NCBI GenBank assembly: GCA_903830725.1
Contig: CAIKVH010000052.1
Coordinates: 1 to 64,000, forward strand
Length of the DNA stretch: 64,000 nt
Direction of reading: 5' to 3'
Origin: an uncultured Burkholderiales bacterium
GTDB taxonomy: Bacteria > Pseudomonadota > Gammaproteobacteria > Burkholderiales > Burkholderiaceae_C
The translations under genes were made by a program, and so were the position numbers. Positions within the stretch are counted from its first letter, which is position 1. The number at the start of each line of letters is the position of its first letter. The notes under the pieces are model-generated. The model searched no databases, was not told the DNA's origin, and worked only from the letters and a program-made list of their open reading frames with translations. Below, piece after piece: positions 1 through 10,246 of this stretch.

Positions 1-340
1 AGGCGAGTTTTAAGCCCTACAGCTTATCGGTTAAATCGGAATCTGTGGGGTTTATTTAAGACAGACAGTCATTAATATAGTAAGACGGCGACGGGGGGCG
101 GACAACTGAGTGCAAATTCCGCAGCTAGCGCAACCGGCACTGCATTTTAAAGCGCTTTTTTGGGGGCAATCAGTCCTTCGGCCGCCACCAGCTCAACGCC
201 TTCGAATGGAGAAACAGGCGCAACAAGCTCGACGATGTCCCAAAAAAACAAATACGAGGATTGAAAAATAGATGATTTTTTTAATCTAAAAACGCTCAAA
301 TTAGTAGTCATAAGACATTACCATTTAACAAAATGAGATC

Positions 341-1084
341 TTAACTTGAAACCCCAGCTATAGACAGACGACCTTTAACACCGTGCATTTCAATTAACTG
401 GGCTACCAAGCCAGAGGACTTGGATTCTTCAGTAAATTTTGTTAAAAAATCCAAGGCCTCAGAATTTCCTTTCCTAGTCGCAATCGCCTGTTGAACAGTC
501 ATAAAGTGTCCATCCAAAATTCTATTATTGGGATGGCTTTGCAAATCAGTGATCAAACCGGGTCTGAGCCCAGCGAGTGCGTCGAGCTTTTCGTTTACAA
601 AAAGTTCAAGTGAGGCCTCCAACCCATCTGCCTTTACGAGTTCAGCGTGCTTAATGTTCCGGTCCATCCACAACCCATAGGCACTCACTCCGAAAACTGC
701 GATGCGTACGCCAGCACTATCTATTTCAGCGGTGCTGGTGAATTTTGATTCTTTAGGAACCATATAGGTAGCCTCAATCTGGACGTAAGCCGGGGCGAAG
801 TCAATTCGCTGTGCTCGCGCAGGATCCGAACCTACTAGGACGATTCCGCAGTCTCCCGATGCTGCAGCATCAACAGCTTCAGTTTGATTTTTAAAGGGCT
901 TAAGCACTAATTTGACGCCTAATTTATTTGCAATTTCTTGGGCCATATCGGGAGATACACCGGAGGGACCTCCCTCTGGATTTTTTCCAGTCACCAGTAG
1001 AAAATTACCGGTATAAATGGCTGCATTTAATACGCCAGTAGGTGCAAGTTGCTGAAGAATTTTGTGATTCATGGTTGTGTCCAT
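341..1084 (-). CDS. Periplasmic substrate-binding-like protein (SBP_bac_3 / amino-acid ABC type), no obvious signal peptide
   Basis: 247-aa ORF; 'GVSPDMAQEIANKLGVKLVLKPFKNQTEAVDAAASGDCGIVLVGSDPARAQRIDFAPAYVQIEATYMVPK' matches the SBP_bac_3 pattern; N-terminus lacks a hydrophobic leader. Confidence 0.75.
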   Translation of the reverse strand: MDTTMNHKILQQLAPTGVLNAAIYTGNFLLVTGKNPEGGPSGVSPDMAQEIANKLGVKLVLKPFKNQTEAVDAAASGDCGIVLVGSDPARAQRIDFAPAYVQIEATYMVPKESKFTSTAEIDSAGVRIAVFGVSAYGLWMDRNIKHAELVKADGLEASLELFVNEKLDALAGLRPGLITDLQSHPNNRILDGHFMTVQQAIATRKGNSEALDFLTKFTEESKSSGLVAQLIEMHGVKGRLSIAGVSS

Positions 1085-1313
1085 CCAGAGCCAAATGTAG
1101 TGAGCAGAGCAAAGAAAAATCGTAAACTAAAATTACGATTGAAAGTGAAAATTTATGCAAAATTTAGACATAGTGCCATAGTCAAAAAATTAAAAATTGA
1201 CTTTCAATAGCATAACAGACATTAAATCTTAGCACCGCATTCCCTACATTGATTACACGCTCGTTAATACTAGGTACCAAGCGGTTTCCAACTATAAAGG
1301 GTCATGCTTAAAT

Positions 1314-1751
1314 TTAGCGAATAAATTTACAACTTACTTTTTCGATTTTATTTAAAGTATGTTTATATGAGAATAGCTCACTTGTACGAGTGTTGAGTTC
1401 AAAAATATTCTCATAAGAAAGTCCTTGAAATGTGAATTTCATGAACTCTCGATAGGAGTAAAAACTCCCAACAATATTGTAAGGAACACGCCCAATATCA
1501 CTGCCGTCTTCCTTGGATCCGACAAATACCCACCCATCGTAGAACAAGTATGTGTTTTGAGGACATTTCCATAACTTACCTCTAGTTAGAGCAACGTTCA
1601 AAACGTTTTGCATAAAGTCTTTGTTATCTTGCTGTATGGCGTTATAAAGTTGTCGATCTCGGTCTGTATTTTGATACATTCGGTCTGCGTCCTGGGTATA
1701 ACCAAGCGCAGACTGGAGAATTAGGGCGCAAAAAATAAGACGTTTAAGCAT
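1314..1751 (-). CDS. Hypothetical exported protein
   Basis: 145-aa ORF with signal peptide-like N-terminus MLKRLIFCALILQSALGYTQ. Confidence 0.6.
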   Translation of the reverse strand: MLKRLIFCALILQSALGYTQDADRMYQNTDRDRQLYNAIQQDNKDFMQNVLNVALTRGKLWKCPQNTYLFYDGWVFVGSKEDGSDIGRVPYNIVGSFYSYREFMKFTFQGLSYENIFELNTRTSELFSYKHTLNKIEKVSCKFIR

Positions 1752-1810
1752 ACGGTTTAATACTGCATTTCAACGGCGACCTAAAATTTAATCAGCTTTA
1801 CCAAATTCGA

Positions 1811-2383
1811 TTATTTTTCTTCTCTGCCCCCCTCACCGGCCCCAGGACCGATTTTAAAAGTCCTCACCAAAACTCCGGCCCTCCAAAATCCCTCTCTTAC
1901 CAATGAGCCGTCCTTGGCATATTCAACCCCTGGCCCATCTCGCACTCCCATCTCAAAGGAACCTACAAACCTCGAACCATCATGGTATTTCATATCGCCT
2001 TGACCGTGAGGGCGACCCGAGCGGAACTCTCCGTCATAACTTTGACCAACAAAGTGTGGGCCGTTATATTCGCGTTTTACACCACGACAATCTGTCCACT
2101 TAACTTTACTATAACTGCCCTTACAAGGTGGAAGTTGCTTTGGAGTATCACTCGCCGTTTGTTCTTTACCCCCCTCTTTAGCAGGCTCTTTTACTTCTTT
2201 TATGTTCTCTGATTGGCCACCCTCCTTAGCGGGCTCCTTGAAGGGGTCCCTATTTTGCGAAACAGATAATGAGGGGCGAGCGCTCTCTAAGGGCACCTCC
2301 TCCTTTGAAAATGCATTCATATTGAAAAACGCACTCAATGAGAAAAAACCTAATAGGAATCTAAGGTAGAAGTTTAATTTCAT
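1811..2383 (-). CDS. Exported MORN-repeat protein
   Basis: Signal-like N-terminus; 'YDGEFRSGRPHGQGDMKYHDGSRFVGSFEMGVRDGPGVEYAKDGS' matches MORN repeats; internal EPAKEGG duplication. Confidence 0.75.
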   Translation of the reverse strand: MKLNFYLRFLLGFFSLSAFFNMNAFSKEEVPLESARPSLSVSQNRDPFKEPAKEGGQSENIKEVKEPAKEGGKEQTASDTPKQLPPCKGSYSKVKWTDCRGVKREYNGPHFVGQSYDGEFRSGRPHGQGDMKYHDGSRFVGSFEMGVRDGPGVEYAKDGSLVREGFWRAGVLVRTFKIGPGAGEGGREEK

Positions 2384-2407
2384 TTCAAAACTCTCGTAAT
2401 ACGTATT

Positions 2408-2884
2408 TTACTTATCTAACTTTTTGGAATTGAAGTTGGCATACTTTAAATGACACGCCTCGCAAGCCGCATCAATTAAGGTTCCATTATCAAATACTGC
2501 CTGAACGTCCTTGGCCTGGACTGCGAGTAAGGTTTTTTTAGCAGTTGATCCTAGCTCCCTTGAATAATTCATCCAAGGACCATTATCCCTAGCACGTTGA
2601 TCAATCATTAAAAGATTTGAGGCCTCCATCAAGGTTGCTGCGCTGTTGCGAAGATCGTCCCACTCCTCTTGAGTATGAGGGGCAACCGCTCTCTCTCCCT
2701 TTAGAGTACTGTACCAAGCAACGGAATCCCAAATCCGATCTGCGGCAGGGTCTATGACCCACTGCATTAGCTCGGATACGCTAAGGTACGAAACGTAGGG
2801 GGGAACTTCTTTTTGGGTACATGAAGTTAACAAAAATGAGAGCAAGAATCCTACTAAGAGTTTAAACTTCAATGAAAACCTCAT
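2408..2884 (-). CDS. Cytochrome c-like lipoprotein with a CxxCH haem motif
   Basis: Lipobox-like LLTSC near N-terminus and CEACH (CxxCH) near C-terminus. Confidence 0.65.
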   Translation of the reverse strand: MRFSLKFKLLVGFLLSFLLTSCTQKEVPPYVSYLSVSELMQWVIDPAADRIWDSVAWYSTLKGERAVAPHTQEEWDDLRNSAATLMEASNLLMIDQRARDNGPWMNYSRELGSTAKKTLLAVQAKDVQAVFDNGTLIDAACEACHLKYANFNSKKLDK

Positions 2885-3077
2885 GAATTAAAATTTTTCT
2901 TTTCGTGAATAATCACGTGTTTGGGGTGGGGTTATGAGGCAAGGTACAAGGGCTCCATTTATAATCAACATACGTCATGCACAACCCATTTGGATTGGAC
3001 ACATTTTAAGCCCCTTTAGCTTGAATCATTTTTTACACATCATACCGCTCCCTTTTCAAATTAGGAACATAAACTTT

Positions 3078-4109
3078 ATGAATTTAGCGTCTAAGAAATC
3101 CCCAAAAATAAGCCTTGGCAAGACTTGCCTCCTTGTTTTCACTTTTTGGGGAGCATTTTTAAGTTTCAACACAGTGAGTGCTGAAGAAAAAATGGCCAAT
3201 GAAAAGTTCACCTTTATGAGCAACTGGTTCCCAGAGGCTGAACACGGGGGGTTCTATCAGGCAATCGCTACTGGTCTTTATAAAAAATACGGTCTGGATG
3301 TAACTATCAAAACGGGGGGGCCAAGCGTAAACGTCATTCAACTAATGGCCGCAGGGCAAGCCGACTGCGTTATGGGTGGTAGCGATCTACAGATGATTCA
3401 GGTCCGGGAGGCAGGAGTGCCGGTGGTCAACGTTGCTGCGATATTCCAAAAAGATCCTCAAGTAATAATTACCCACGAGGATGTGACAAATTTAAATCAA
3501 CTGAAAACAAAAACTTTGCTAATCGTTCCCTTCGCAAGGCAAGGATTTTGGCCTTGGATGAAGACTACATTTGATCTAAGGGATGAACAAACTAAACCAT
3601 ACACGTTCAACATACAACCTTTTATTGCCGACAAAAACGTTGCCCAGCAAGGTTATTTGACCTCTGAGCCTTATTCGATTCAAAAGGCGGGGGGTAAGGC
3701 TAACGTTTTTTTACTCAGTGAACTTGGCTATCCTGCGTATTCCACTACCATTACCTGCCTTGACAAAACAATAGCTAATAGAAAAACTGCAGTTGCGGCT
3801 TTCGTTAAAGCATCGGTCGAGGGCTGGAGGAGCTACCTTATTAACCCTGCTCCAGGAAATGCATTAATCAAAAAAGAAAATCCGGACATGACAGATGATC
3901 AACTAAATTACAGTATTGCTAAACTAAAAGAAAAGGGAATCATCACAAGCGGCGATGCTAGCAAACTTGGCATTGGCATCATTACCGATCAGCGCGCTAA
4001 AGCCAGTTTCGACATGATGGTTAACTACAAAATTATTGATCCATCCAAAGTAAAAGTCTCAGACACTTACACGACTGAATTTGTGAAGGATCTGCATATA
4101 CTGCCTTAA
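3078..4109 (+). CDS. ABC transporter substrate-binding protein, NMT1/THI5-like (NitT/TauT family)
   Basis: 'NWFPEAEHGGFYQAIATGLYKKYGLDVTIKTGGPSVNVIQLMAAGQADCVMGG'; internal ATG at 3078 preceded by AGGA and followed by a signal peptide is preferred over the 2934 ORF start. Confidence 0.85.
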   Translation: MNLASKKSPKISLGKTCLLVFTFWGAFLSFNTVSAEEKMANEKFTFMSNWFPEAEHGGFYQAIATGLYKKYGLDVTIKTGGPSVNVIQLMAAGQADCVMGGSDLQMIQVREAGVPVVNVAAIFQKDPQVIITHEDVTNLNQLKTKTLLIVPFARQGFWPWMKTTFDLRDEQTKPYTFNIQPFIADKNVAQQGYLTSEPYSIQKAGGKANVFLLSELGYPAYSTTITCLDKTIANRKTAVAAFVKASVEGWRSYLINPAPGNALIKKENPDMTDDQLNYSIAKLKEKGIITSGDASKLGIGIITDQRAKASFDMMVNYKIIDPSKVKVSDTYTTEFVKDLHILP

Positions 4110-4213
4110 ATCCCGAACCACAATTGACTGATCAACTCTCACCGTTAATTCTCATCGTTAACTCTGACCCTCAATACTCAAGCTTAATCCAAACACTAGG
4201 ACGCGCCTCCTAA

Positions 4214-5014
4214 ATGCTCAACCCGAACCCCATCACAAAAACTAGCCTAGCTGTCGAGGTGTCTGCAGCAAGTAAAGTCTACGGTGCAAGCAATCAGGCA
4301 CTATTGCCAGTTGATCTCAACATCGTGCGTGGAGAGTTTGTGAGTTTGCTCGGCCCATCTGGGTGCGGCAAGAGCACTTTATTGAAGATGATTGCTGGGT
4401 TGATCACCCCCACCAGTGGCAAAGTCCAAATTAGAACCCAAGAGATTTCCAAGGACTCACAATCCCAAACTCCTAGACTCTCATTCGTATTCCAGTCTCC
4501 AACGCTAATGCCATGGGCAGATGTCATAACCAATGTGCGACTGCCTCTTGACCTAGCAGGCGTGCCCAAAGACATTGGGAATGCAAGCGCTGATGAAATG
4601 CTTGCAAGGGTTGGATTAACGGATTTTGCGAATGCTCTACCCCGCGCTTTATCGGGTGGCATGCAAATGAGAGTATCGATCGCTCGAGCCCTGGTCACCA
4701 AACCCGAGATCCTTTTAATGGATGAACCTTTTGGCGCACTAGACGAGATCACACGTCACAAACTGGATACTGATTTACTAGATCTATGGGAAAAACAGAG
4801 CCTCACAATTATCTTTGTTACGCACTCAATACACGAAGCTATCTATTTATCCAACAGAGTAGTGATGATGGCGGCTAGACCTGGAAGGATTACTGAAGAG
4901 TTTAATATCAAGGAGTCCTATCCTAGAAATTCTGACTTTATGGTCAGTGCTGATTTTATGCAGTATGCAAAATTACTCCAACTCAGCCTTCAAAAAGCAA
5001 GCCTCACTCAATAG
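4214..5014 (+). CDS. ABC transporter ATP-binding protein (NitT/TauT family)
   Basis: Walker A GPSGCGKST, signature LSGGMQMR, Walker B ILLMDEP. Confidence 0.93.
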   Translation: MLNPNPITKTSLAVEVSAASKVYGASNQALLPVDLNIVRGEFVSLLGPSGCGKSTLLKMIAGLITPTSGKVQIRTQEISKDSQSQTPRLSFVFQSPTLMPWADVITNVRLPLDLAGVPKDIGNASADEMLARVGLTDFANALPRALSGGMQMRVSIARALVTKPEILLMDEPFGALDEITRHKLDTDLLDLWEKQSLTIIFVTHSIHEAIYLSNRVVMMAARPGRITEEFNIKESYPRNSDFMVSADFMQYAKLLQLSLQKASLTQ

Positions 5015-5829
5015 TGACCCATAATATGTATAAGCCATCGACATCCTTGAGCCTTATTCAAAGCACTCTAATCCCACTAATTCTGGGCTTGGTATTACTG
5101 AGTTTTTGGCAAGGCTTCGTAGATTATTTCAAAGTCGAACCTTACATTTTGCCAAGCCCCATCTTGGTTTTGAAAACTCTTTATGCCGATTGGAGACTAT
5201 TGGGTTCATCTTTAAAAGTAACACTAGAGATAACAATACTCTCCTTTGCTTTTGCCACAATACTTGGCGTACTGATTTCATTTATTTTCATCCAAAGCAA
5301 GACTTTGGAGCGTGCTCTCTTTCCTTATGCAGTCCTGCTGCAAGTAACACCTATAGTTGCTGTAGCGCCATTAATAATCATTTGGGTCAAAGACACTACA
5401 CTCTCTTTAATCCTTTGTGCGACTTTGGTTGCGCTGTTTCCAATAATTAGCAATACAACATTAGGACTAAAGAGTGTTGATCCTGACCTAATGAGCTTTT
5501 TCAAACTTCATAAAGCGACTCGCTTGCAAATATTACTCCGACTAAGGATTCCAAGCTCACTGCCCTACTTCTTCGGAGGCCTGCGTATATCTAGCGGTTT
5601 GGCTTTAATAGGAGCAGTTGTGGCAGAGTTTGTCGCCGGCACGGGGGGCAGCGGATCGGGACTGGCTTACCAAATACTGCAAGCAGGGTTTCAGTTGAAC
5701 ATCCCAAGAATGTTTGCAGCCCTTCTTCTCATATCGTTTGCAGGCATTGCATTATTCGCCTCCATGACTTGGGTCACTCGTCTGTCATTAAGAGGTTGGC
5801 ATTCAAGTGAGATTAGCCAAGAGGGCTAA
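5014..5829 (+). CDS. ABC transporter permease (NitT/TauT family)
   Basis: Multi-TM protein overlapping the ATPase stop; 'GGLRISSGLALIGAVVAEFVAGTGGSGSGLAYQI' is typical of this permease family. Confidence 0.9.
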   Translation: MTHNMYKPSTSLSLIQSTLIPLILGLVLLSFWQGFVDYFKVEPYILPSPILVLKTLYADWRLLGSSLKVTLEITILSFAFATILGVLISFIFIQSKTLERALFPYAVLLQVTPIVAVAPLIIIWVKDTTLSLILCATLVALFPIISNTTLGLKSVDPDLMSFFKLHKATRLQILLRLRIPSSLPYFFGGLRISSGLALIGAVVAEFVAGTGGSGSGLAYQILQAGFQLNIPRMFAALLLISFAGIALFASMTWVTRLSLRGWHSSEISQEG

Positions 5830-5983
5830 CTTCGCGAGCAAATTGGTTTTGATGGAAAAACATATAGAGTTGAAATGAAATTTTAGAGCACTACCAAAGG
5901 ATTTGTGAAAGTAAATGTTCCCTACAACTCTCTCCTAATTCAACCAGAGACCGACAAAACTCAAGCATGCTATATTCTGCATA

Positions 5984-6754
5984 ATGCGAAAATGTTTGCT
6001 TTATTCAATACTGATTTTATGTGTCTGGGTCTTTTTCAACCCCGCGCATTCAGGTCAAAGCGCCGACTCTCCACCCAACGGACTAACGGGGGACATTGGA
6101 ATTGCAGTTTTCTCACAAAATGCCATCACAAAAGGGAGCGCATCTTCAACACAAATACTCCCGTATGCTTATTTTGACTACGACCGTTTTTTTGCCCGTA
6201 TCGACACCTTTGGTATCAAAACCATACCAATTGGCTACGGCTATCTAGAGGTTGTTGGCAAATACAACTCCGAAGGTTATGCCCCTAAGGGGACGCCCTA
6301 CAACCTTTTAAACCAACGTGATACACCCATTCCTCTGGGTCTAGGGACCTTCCAACTCACCCCATTTGGCGCATTCTTTGTGCACGCCTACCAAGACGCG
6401 ACTGCCTCCAAGGGTCTGATGGGTGAGTTTACTTACGCTGCGCAGGTAGAGTTGCCAATGTCCGTTAAGCTTTATCCACTTATTGGCTTTGATTACAAAG
6501 ATAAACGATATCTAAATTATTTTTACGGGGTCTCCTCGGTTGAGTCCCTGCGCTCTGGGGTTAGCGCCTACTCAACCTCTGACGGTTCATCTCCTTTTGC
6601 CGCCATTGTCATTGAAGTTCCTCTGAATGAACACTGGATAATAAATACGCTCATAAAGCAAAAATGGCTTGCCTCTACAATTGTTAACAGTCCGTTGGTA
6701 AATGAACGTCATCTCAACAATGCATTTATCAGTTTAAACTATCATTTCGAATAG
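5984..6754 (+). CDS. MipA/OmpV-family outer membrane protein
   Basis: Signal peptide; beta-barrel-like composition; 'YAYFDYDRFFARIDTFGIKTIPIGYGYLEVVGKYNSEGY' resembles MipA/OmpV; C-terminal YHFE. Confidence 0.6.
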   Translation: MRKCLLYSILILCVWVFFNPAHSGQSADSPPNGLTGDIGIAVFSQNAITKGSASSTQILPYAYFDYDRFFARIDTFGIKTIPIGYGYLEVVGKYNSEGYAPKGTPYNLLNQRDTPIPLGLGTFQLTPFGAFFVHAYQDATASKGLMGEFTYAAQVELPMSVKLYPLIGFDYKDKRYLNYFYGVSSVESLRSGVSAYSTSDGSSPFAAIVIEVPLNEHWIINTLIKQKWLASTIVNSPLVNERHLNNAFISLNYHFE

Positions 6755-6783
6755 TTAATAGCAATACGCAAAGGTCCAGCACT

Positions 6784-8049
6784 ATGCACGATTTCACATG
6801 GCTTCCACATCAAGGACTGCAAATTATTTTTGTTTTCTTCCTTACCTTCATAATTGGTTTGGAGCGTGAAGCAAAAAAGCAAGACGATGACCATATTTCC
6901 TTTGGAGGTGTTCGCGCCTACCCTTTGATTGGACTTATTGGTTTTGCAATTGGCGCTGTTTCTGATGGGCAATTTCTACTTATCCCAGTTGGACTTATTG
7001 TTATTGCACTATTTTTATTAATGGCCTTTTGGCACAAACTCAAAACTTCTGGCTATTCAAGCATCACAACCTATATGGCTGCGCTATCGACCTATCTAAT
7101 AGGAGTAAGTATTTTTAAAGACCTGTTCTGGATTGCAGCAACCTTAACCGTTATTAACGTTTTACTCCTTGAACTTAAGGCGGGACTAGAGCAATTGGCA
7201 AAACGCATTGACGAAGGAGAAATCCTCACCTTTGCTAAGTTTTTGATGCTCTTGGCTGTCATTCTGCCGTTGTTGCCCAATGAGTCTTATACGCAGTACC
7301 AAATTGATCCTTTTAAAATTTGGCTAGTCGTAGTCGCTGTAAGCACAGTATCTTATGGCAGCTACGTTTTACAAAGACTATCAAAGGGGGCAAAGGGACT
7401 GCTATTGACTGCTTTGCTTGGCGGTCTTTACTCCTCAACTGTAACCACAATAGCACTGGCCAGAAAATCTCAAGAGGAAGATGCTCCGAAATTATTTTCA
7501 GGAGTAATTTTGATGGCATCGGGCATGATGTATTTACGAGTTATCGTTTTGCTTGCCCTTTTTAATCCTATCATCATGCGGATTTTATTAATCCCATTTG
7601 TGTCACTGGCGCTGATATCCTTAGTTGGTGGATACATATGGTCCAGACTGGGTGAGGTAGGCTTGCATGATGTTCAACATGACTCAAAAGCTCGAAATCC
7701 TCTTGAGATAAGATCTGGACTTGTGTTCGCAATGCTTTTCGTTGTGATGCTGATCGTTACCAAACTTGCTATAGAGTACCTCGGCAACAACGGGATTTAT
7801 ACGCTCGGACTTATTATGGGCATTGCGGACGTTGACCCCTTCATCATGGGACTCACCCAATCCGTTCCCTCCCTTACCCCGGGCACAGTTGCAGCAGTTG
7901 GCATATTGATTGCAACCTCTAGTAACAATGTCGCCAAGGGTTTTTATGCCTACACGCTGGCAAGTAAAGAAACAGCAAGAACAACATTCTTACTTTTAAT
8001 CGGACTGGCCCTTGCAGGTCTTTTAGCCGCTAGCTGGCTTGTACTCTAA
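6784..8049 (+). CDS. MgtC/SapB-DUF4010 family membrane protein
   Basis: 'FFLTFIIGLEREAKKQ...FGGVRAYPLIGLIGF' (MgtC-like) followed by a multi-TM DUF4010-like region. Confidence 0.8.
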   Translation: MHDFTWLPHQGLQIIFVFFLTFIIGLEREAKKQDDDHISFGGVRAYPLIGLIGFAIGAVSDGQFLLIPVGLIVIALFLLMAFWHKLKTSGYSSITTYMAALSTYLIGVSIFKDLFWIAATLTVINVLLLELKAGLEQLAKRIDEGEILTFAKFLMLLAVILPLLPNESYTQYQIDPFKIWLVVVAVSTVSYGSYVLQRLSKGAKGLLLTALLGGLYSSTVTTIALARKSQEEDAPKLFSGVILMASGMMYLRVIVLLALFNPIIMRILLIPFVSLALISLVGGYIWSRLGEVGLHDVQHDSKARNPLEIRSGLVFAMLFVVMLIVTKLAIEYLGNNGIYTLGLIMGIADVDPFIMGLTQSVPSLTPGTVAAVGILIATSSNNVAKGFYAYTLASKETARTTFLLLIGLALAGLLAASWLVL

Positions 8050-8063
8050 TTTTAAGGTGAAAC

Positions 8064-8093
8064 AACTCTGTTCCACTCATGACGAACAGAGTT
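8064..8093. terminator. Inverted repeat between convergent genes
   Basis: Perfect 10-bp stem AACTCTGTTC / GAACAGAGTT with 10-nt loop, located between convergent CDSs; no strong U-tract. Confidence 0.4.
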
Positions 8094-8127
8094 AGTTCTC
8101 TATGTGTCAGGCAAGCGGCTGGGTCTC

Positions 8128-8592
8128 TTATTTCTCGGGTGCCTCGTCAATATTAGGCCTTTCAGCAGCGCGGATGTTTGCTGTAAAAATTTGACCCGTA
8201 TCGGTTAGCACAAGCCTCTTCAAGGCTCCACCCTTTCCCTTTGAGGGATCGCGCAAAGGACTAAAGCTGACAGTCACTTTATCGCCAGCTTTCACCGAAG
8301 TGCGCGTCCATCCATCGCGAACAAGATTTCCTGGACTGGTCATCTCCATAAGCCATAAAACAGGTGCCTCTGTGCCCTCGCTCCCATTGATAAAGAAAGC
8401 AACGTGGGGATTGGTCCACTGAACCTCTTTTACAGTACCAGTAATAGTCACACTTTTGGTGTGATCAAACATAGCTGTCGAATGATGGGCATAAACCTTT
8501 GATTCAGACAGCATTAGAGTTGCACCAAGGACAAGCAGACTGGTTGACAACAAACGAACTGCAGCACTACATAAACGAACTGATGTTTTCAC
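8128..8592 (-). CDS. DUF6152-like exported protein
   Basis: Signal peptide then 'AHHSTAMFDHTKSVTITGTVKEVQWTNPHVAFFI', characteristic of DUF6152-type proteins. Confidence 0.7.
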   Translation of the reverse strand: MKTSVRLCSAAVRLLSTSLLVLGATLMLSESKVYAHHSTAMFDHTKSVTITGTVKEVQWTNPHVAFFINGSEGTEAPVLWLMEMTSPGNLVRDGWTRTSVKAGDKVTVSFSPLRDPSKGKGGALKRLVLTDTGQIFTANIRAAERPNIDEAPEK

Positions 8593-8609
8593 TTGAGCTC
8601 CTTTAAAAT

Positions 8610-9458
8610 TTATTTAGGTGGGACGCGGTTACCGCCGATATCGTGCTCTATTTTTTCAAAAACATGCCACCCGTCTTTATTAATTTTAGGTGCCACATAG
8701 CCTTCCTCGCACGTGCCTTCAACAATATCGAATTTACGAGCTCTTTGTCTAAAAAAGATTCGAGTTGTTTTCCACGGCTTAGTCAGTATGTTGGGCGCAA
8801 TGATCTCCAAATCATCATGCAATATATCCTTAGCAGCCAAATGTATGCGTTCAATAATGTGCATATCCCCGTTATTGGGTACGCCCTCTGCCTCAGTAAT
8901 AGCTAGGTAGGCTTGAGGAACAATACCAATCGTATCAACAACCAGGGTGTCTCCCTCCCAGTGCCCAATAGAGTGACCGTGAAAGGTTGGATCAGGATCC
9001 TGGGGGTGAGGCCTGCCGTCGGTATAAATTCTGCGAAGGCGATTGCCATCTGATTCACCCAGCATGGTTACGCGACCGGGTGTAAACAAAATCTCCATCG
9101 CGTTATGGGTCACCAACATCCAAGACGGCATGGATTCCGGCAAACACCCCCAGAACACTAAAAATGGGCGCCCCTCGCGGTCCTCCTTAAACTGATGCTC
9201 AATAAGTGCTGCTGCCTTGGCGTTCCAAGGAGGTGGATTGGTCTTAACCTGTTGGTCCTGATCAGTAACCTTGGGGTTCCAAACGCCACTCCAATCCGGT
9301 AAGTTTGATAAATCGGACCAATCCTTAGGAGTAGGAGCCGGATTGATAACTGTCTTTTCAGCGGCAACTGCGCTGGATCCCAAAACCATAAATATTGATG
9401 CGCTGGACAATAGTAAAACCAACTTTAAATCTCTGCGGGTTGGGAATTTGAATATCAA
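8610..9458 (-). CDS. Exported protein of unknown function, clustered with DUF6152
   Basis: 282-aa ORF with signal peptide; 'GDTLVVDTIGI...' motif common in proteins adjacent to DUF6152. Confidence 0.65.
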   Translation of the reverse strand: MIFKFPTRRDLKLVLLLSSASIFMVLGSSAVAAEKTVINPAPTPKDWSDLSNLPDWSGVWNPKVTDQDQQVKTNPPPWNAKAAALIEHQFKEDREGRPFLVFWGCLPESMPSWMLVTHNAMEILFTPGRVTMLGESDGNRLRRIYTDGRPHPQDPDPTFHGHSIGHWEGDTLVVDTIGIVPQAYLAITEAEGVPNNGDMHIIERIHLAAKDILHDDLEIIAPNILTKPWKTTRIFFRQRARKFDIVEGTCEEGYVAPKINKDGWHVFEKIEHDIGGNRVPPK

Positions 9459-9600
9459 ACAATTCTCCTAGTAGTCAATAAGGGTTTGAGAGCTCTGAGG
9501 CAAGGAGTTTAAAAGGATTCTTATTCTAGAGTTCTTTAACATTAGCCCACCCCCCCAATTACCCTAAACTAAAAATACAAGTTCTTAGAATAAGGAGAGC

Positions 9601-10182
9601 TTATCCCGCTAATGTAGGCTGAATAGAGAAGCCAATCCATCGTCCTAATGCGATAACCGTCACCCAAATGAGCACGGACAAAAGTGCCGACCATTTACCG
9701 GACCAAAAGAAACTGATTTCGTGTAGTTTTTGTCGGAATTTACTCATGCCCGCTTGTTGTACTGCACCTACCCTTGCCGCGTGTGAGGGGTCATATGCTT
9801 CAGCGCGTGCACTAAACCACAACTGAAAAATCATCATATTCAAGCCGGCAACAACTAGCAACAGAATTTTTAACTGAAAATAAATGTTATGCGCATAATT
9901 GAGCGCATTAGATGTAAATAAGGCTAGCCCAGAGATCACTGCAATTGCGAACATTGACCAGGTTATGGGTAAGAGTTCTTTGGCGAATCGACGCAAACCT
10001 CTATCGCTGTTTGCGACTCCTAGGATTCGCAAATCAACCCAAACAATACTACCTAGAAAAACTGTTACTGCTAAAACATGGAAACTTTCGATCATAGGGA
10101 ACAGCCAGTCATTTTCTCTTATGCTAGTTGCCATTGCAGTTTCAAATAGCCATTTCAAAAGTCCGTCTAATTCCATAAACAC
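9601..10182 (-). CDS. DUF6644-like integral membrane protein (copy 1)
   Basis: Multi-TM; 'FPMIESFHVLAVTVFLGSIVWVDLRILGVA' resembles the neighbouring ORF. Confidence 0.6.
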   Translation of the reverse strand: MFMELDGLLKWLFETAMATSIRENDWLFPMIESFHVLAVTVFLGSIVWVDLRILGVANSDRGLRRFAKELLPITWSMFAIAVISGLALFTSNALNYAHNIYFQLKILLLVVAGLNMMIFQLWFSARAEAYDPSHAARVGAVQQAGMSKFRQKLHEISFFWSGKWSALLSVLIWVTVIALGRWIGFSIQPTLAG

Positions 10183-10246
10183 AATAAATACCCCTCTAAC
10201 TAAACTTCAAGATTGCGCGTTGTTCAACACAAATAGGCACTTTTGA

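Noticed and set aside
4294-4752. 152-aa minus-strand ORF
   Set aside because: Antisense to the ABC ATPase whose Walker/signature motifs are clear.
5106-5450. 114-aa plus-strand ORF
   Set aside because: Alternate frame inside the ABC permease gene; no coding evidence.
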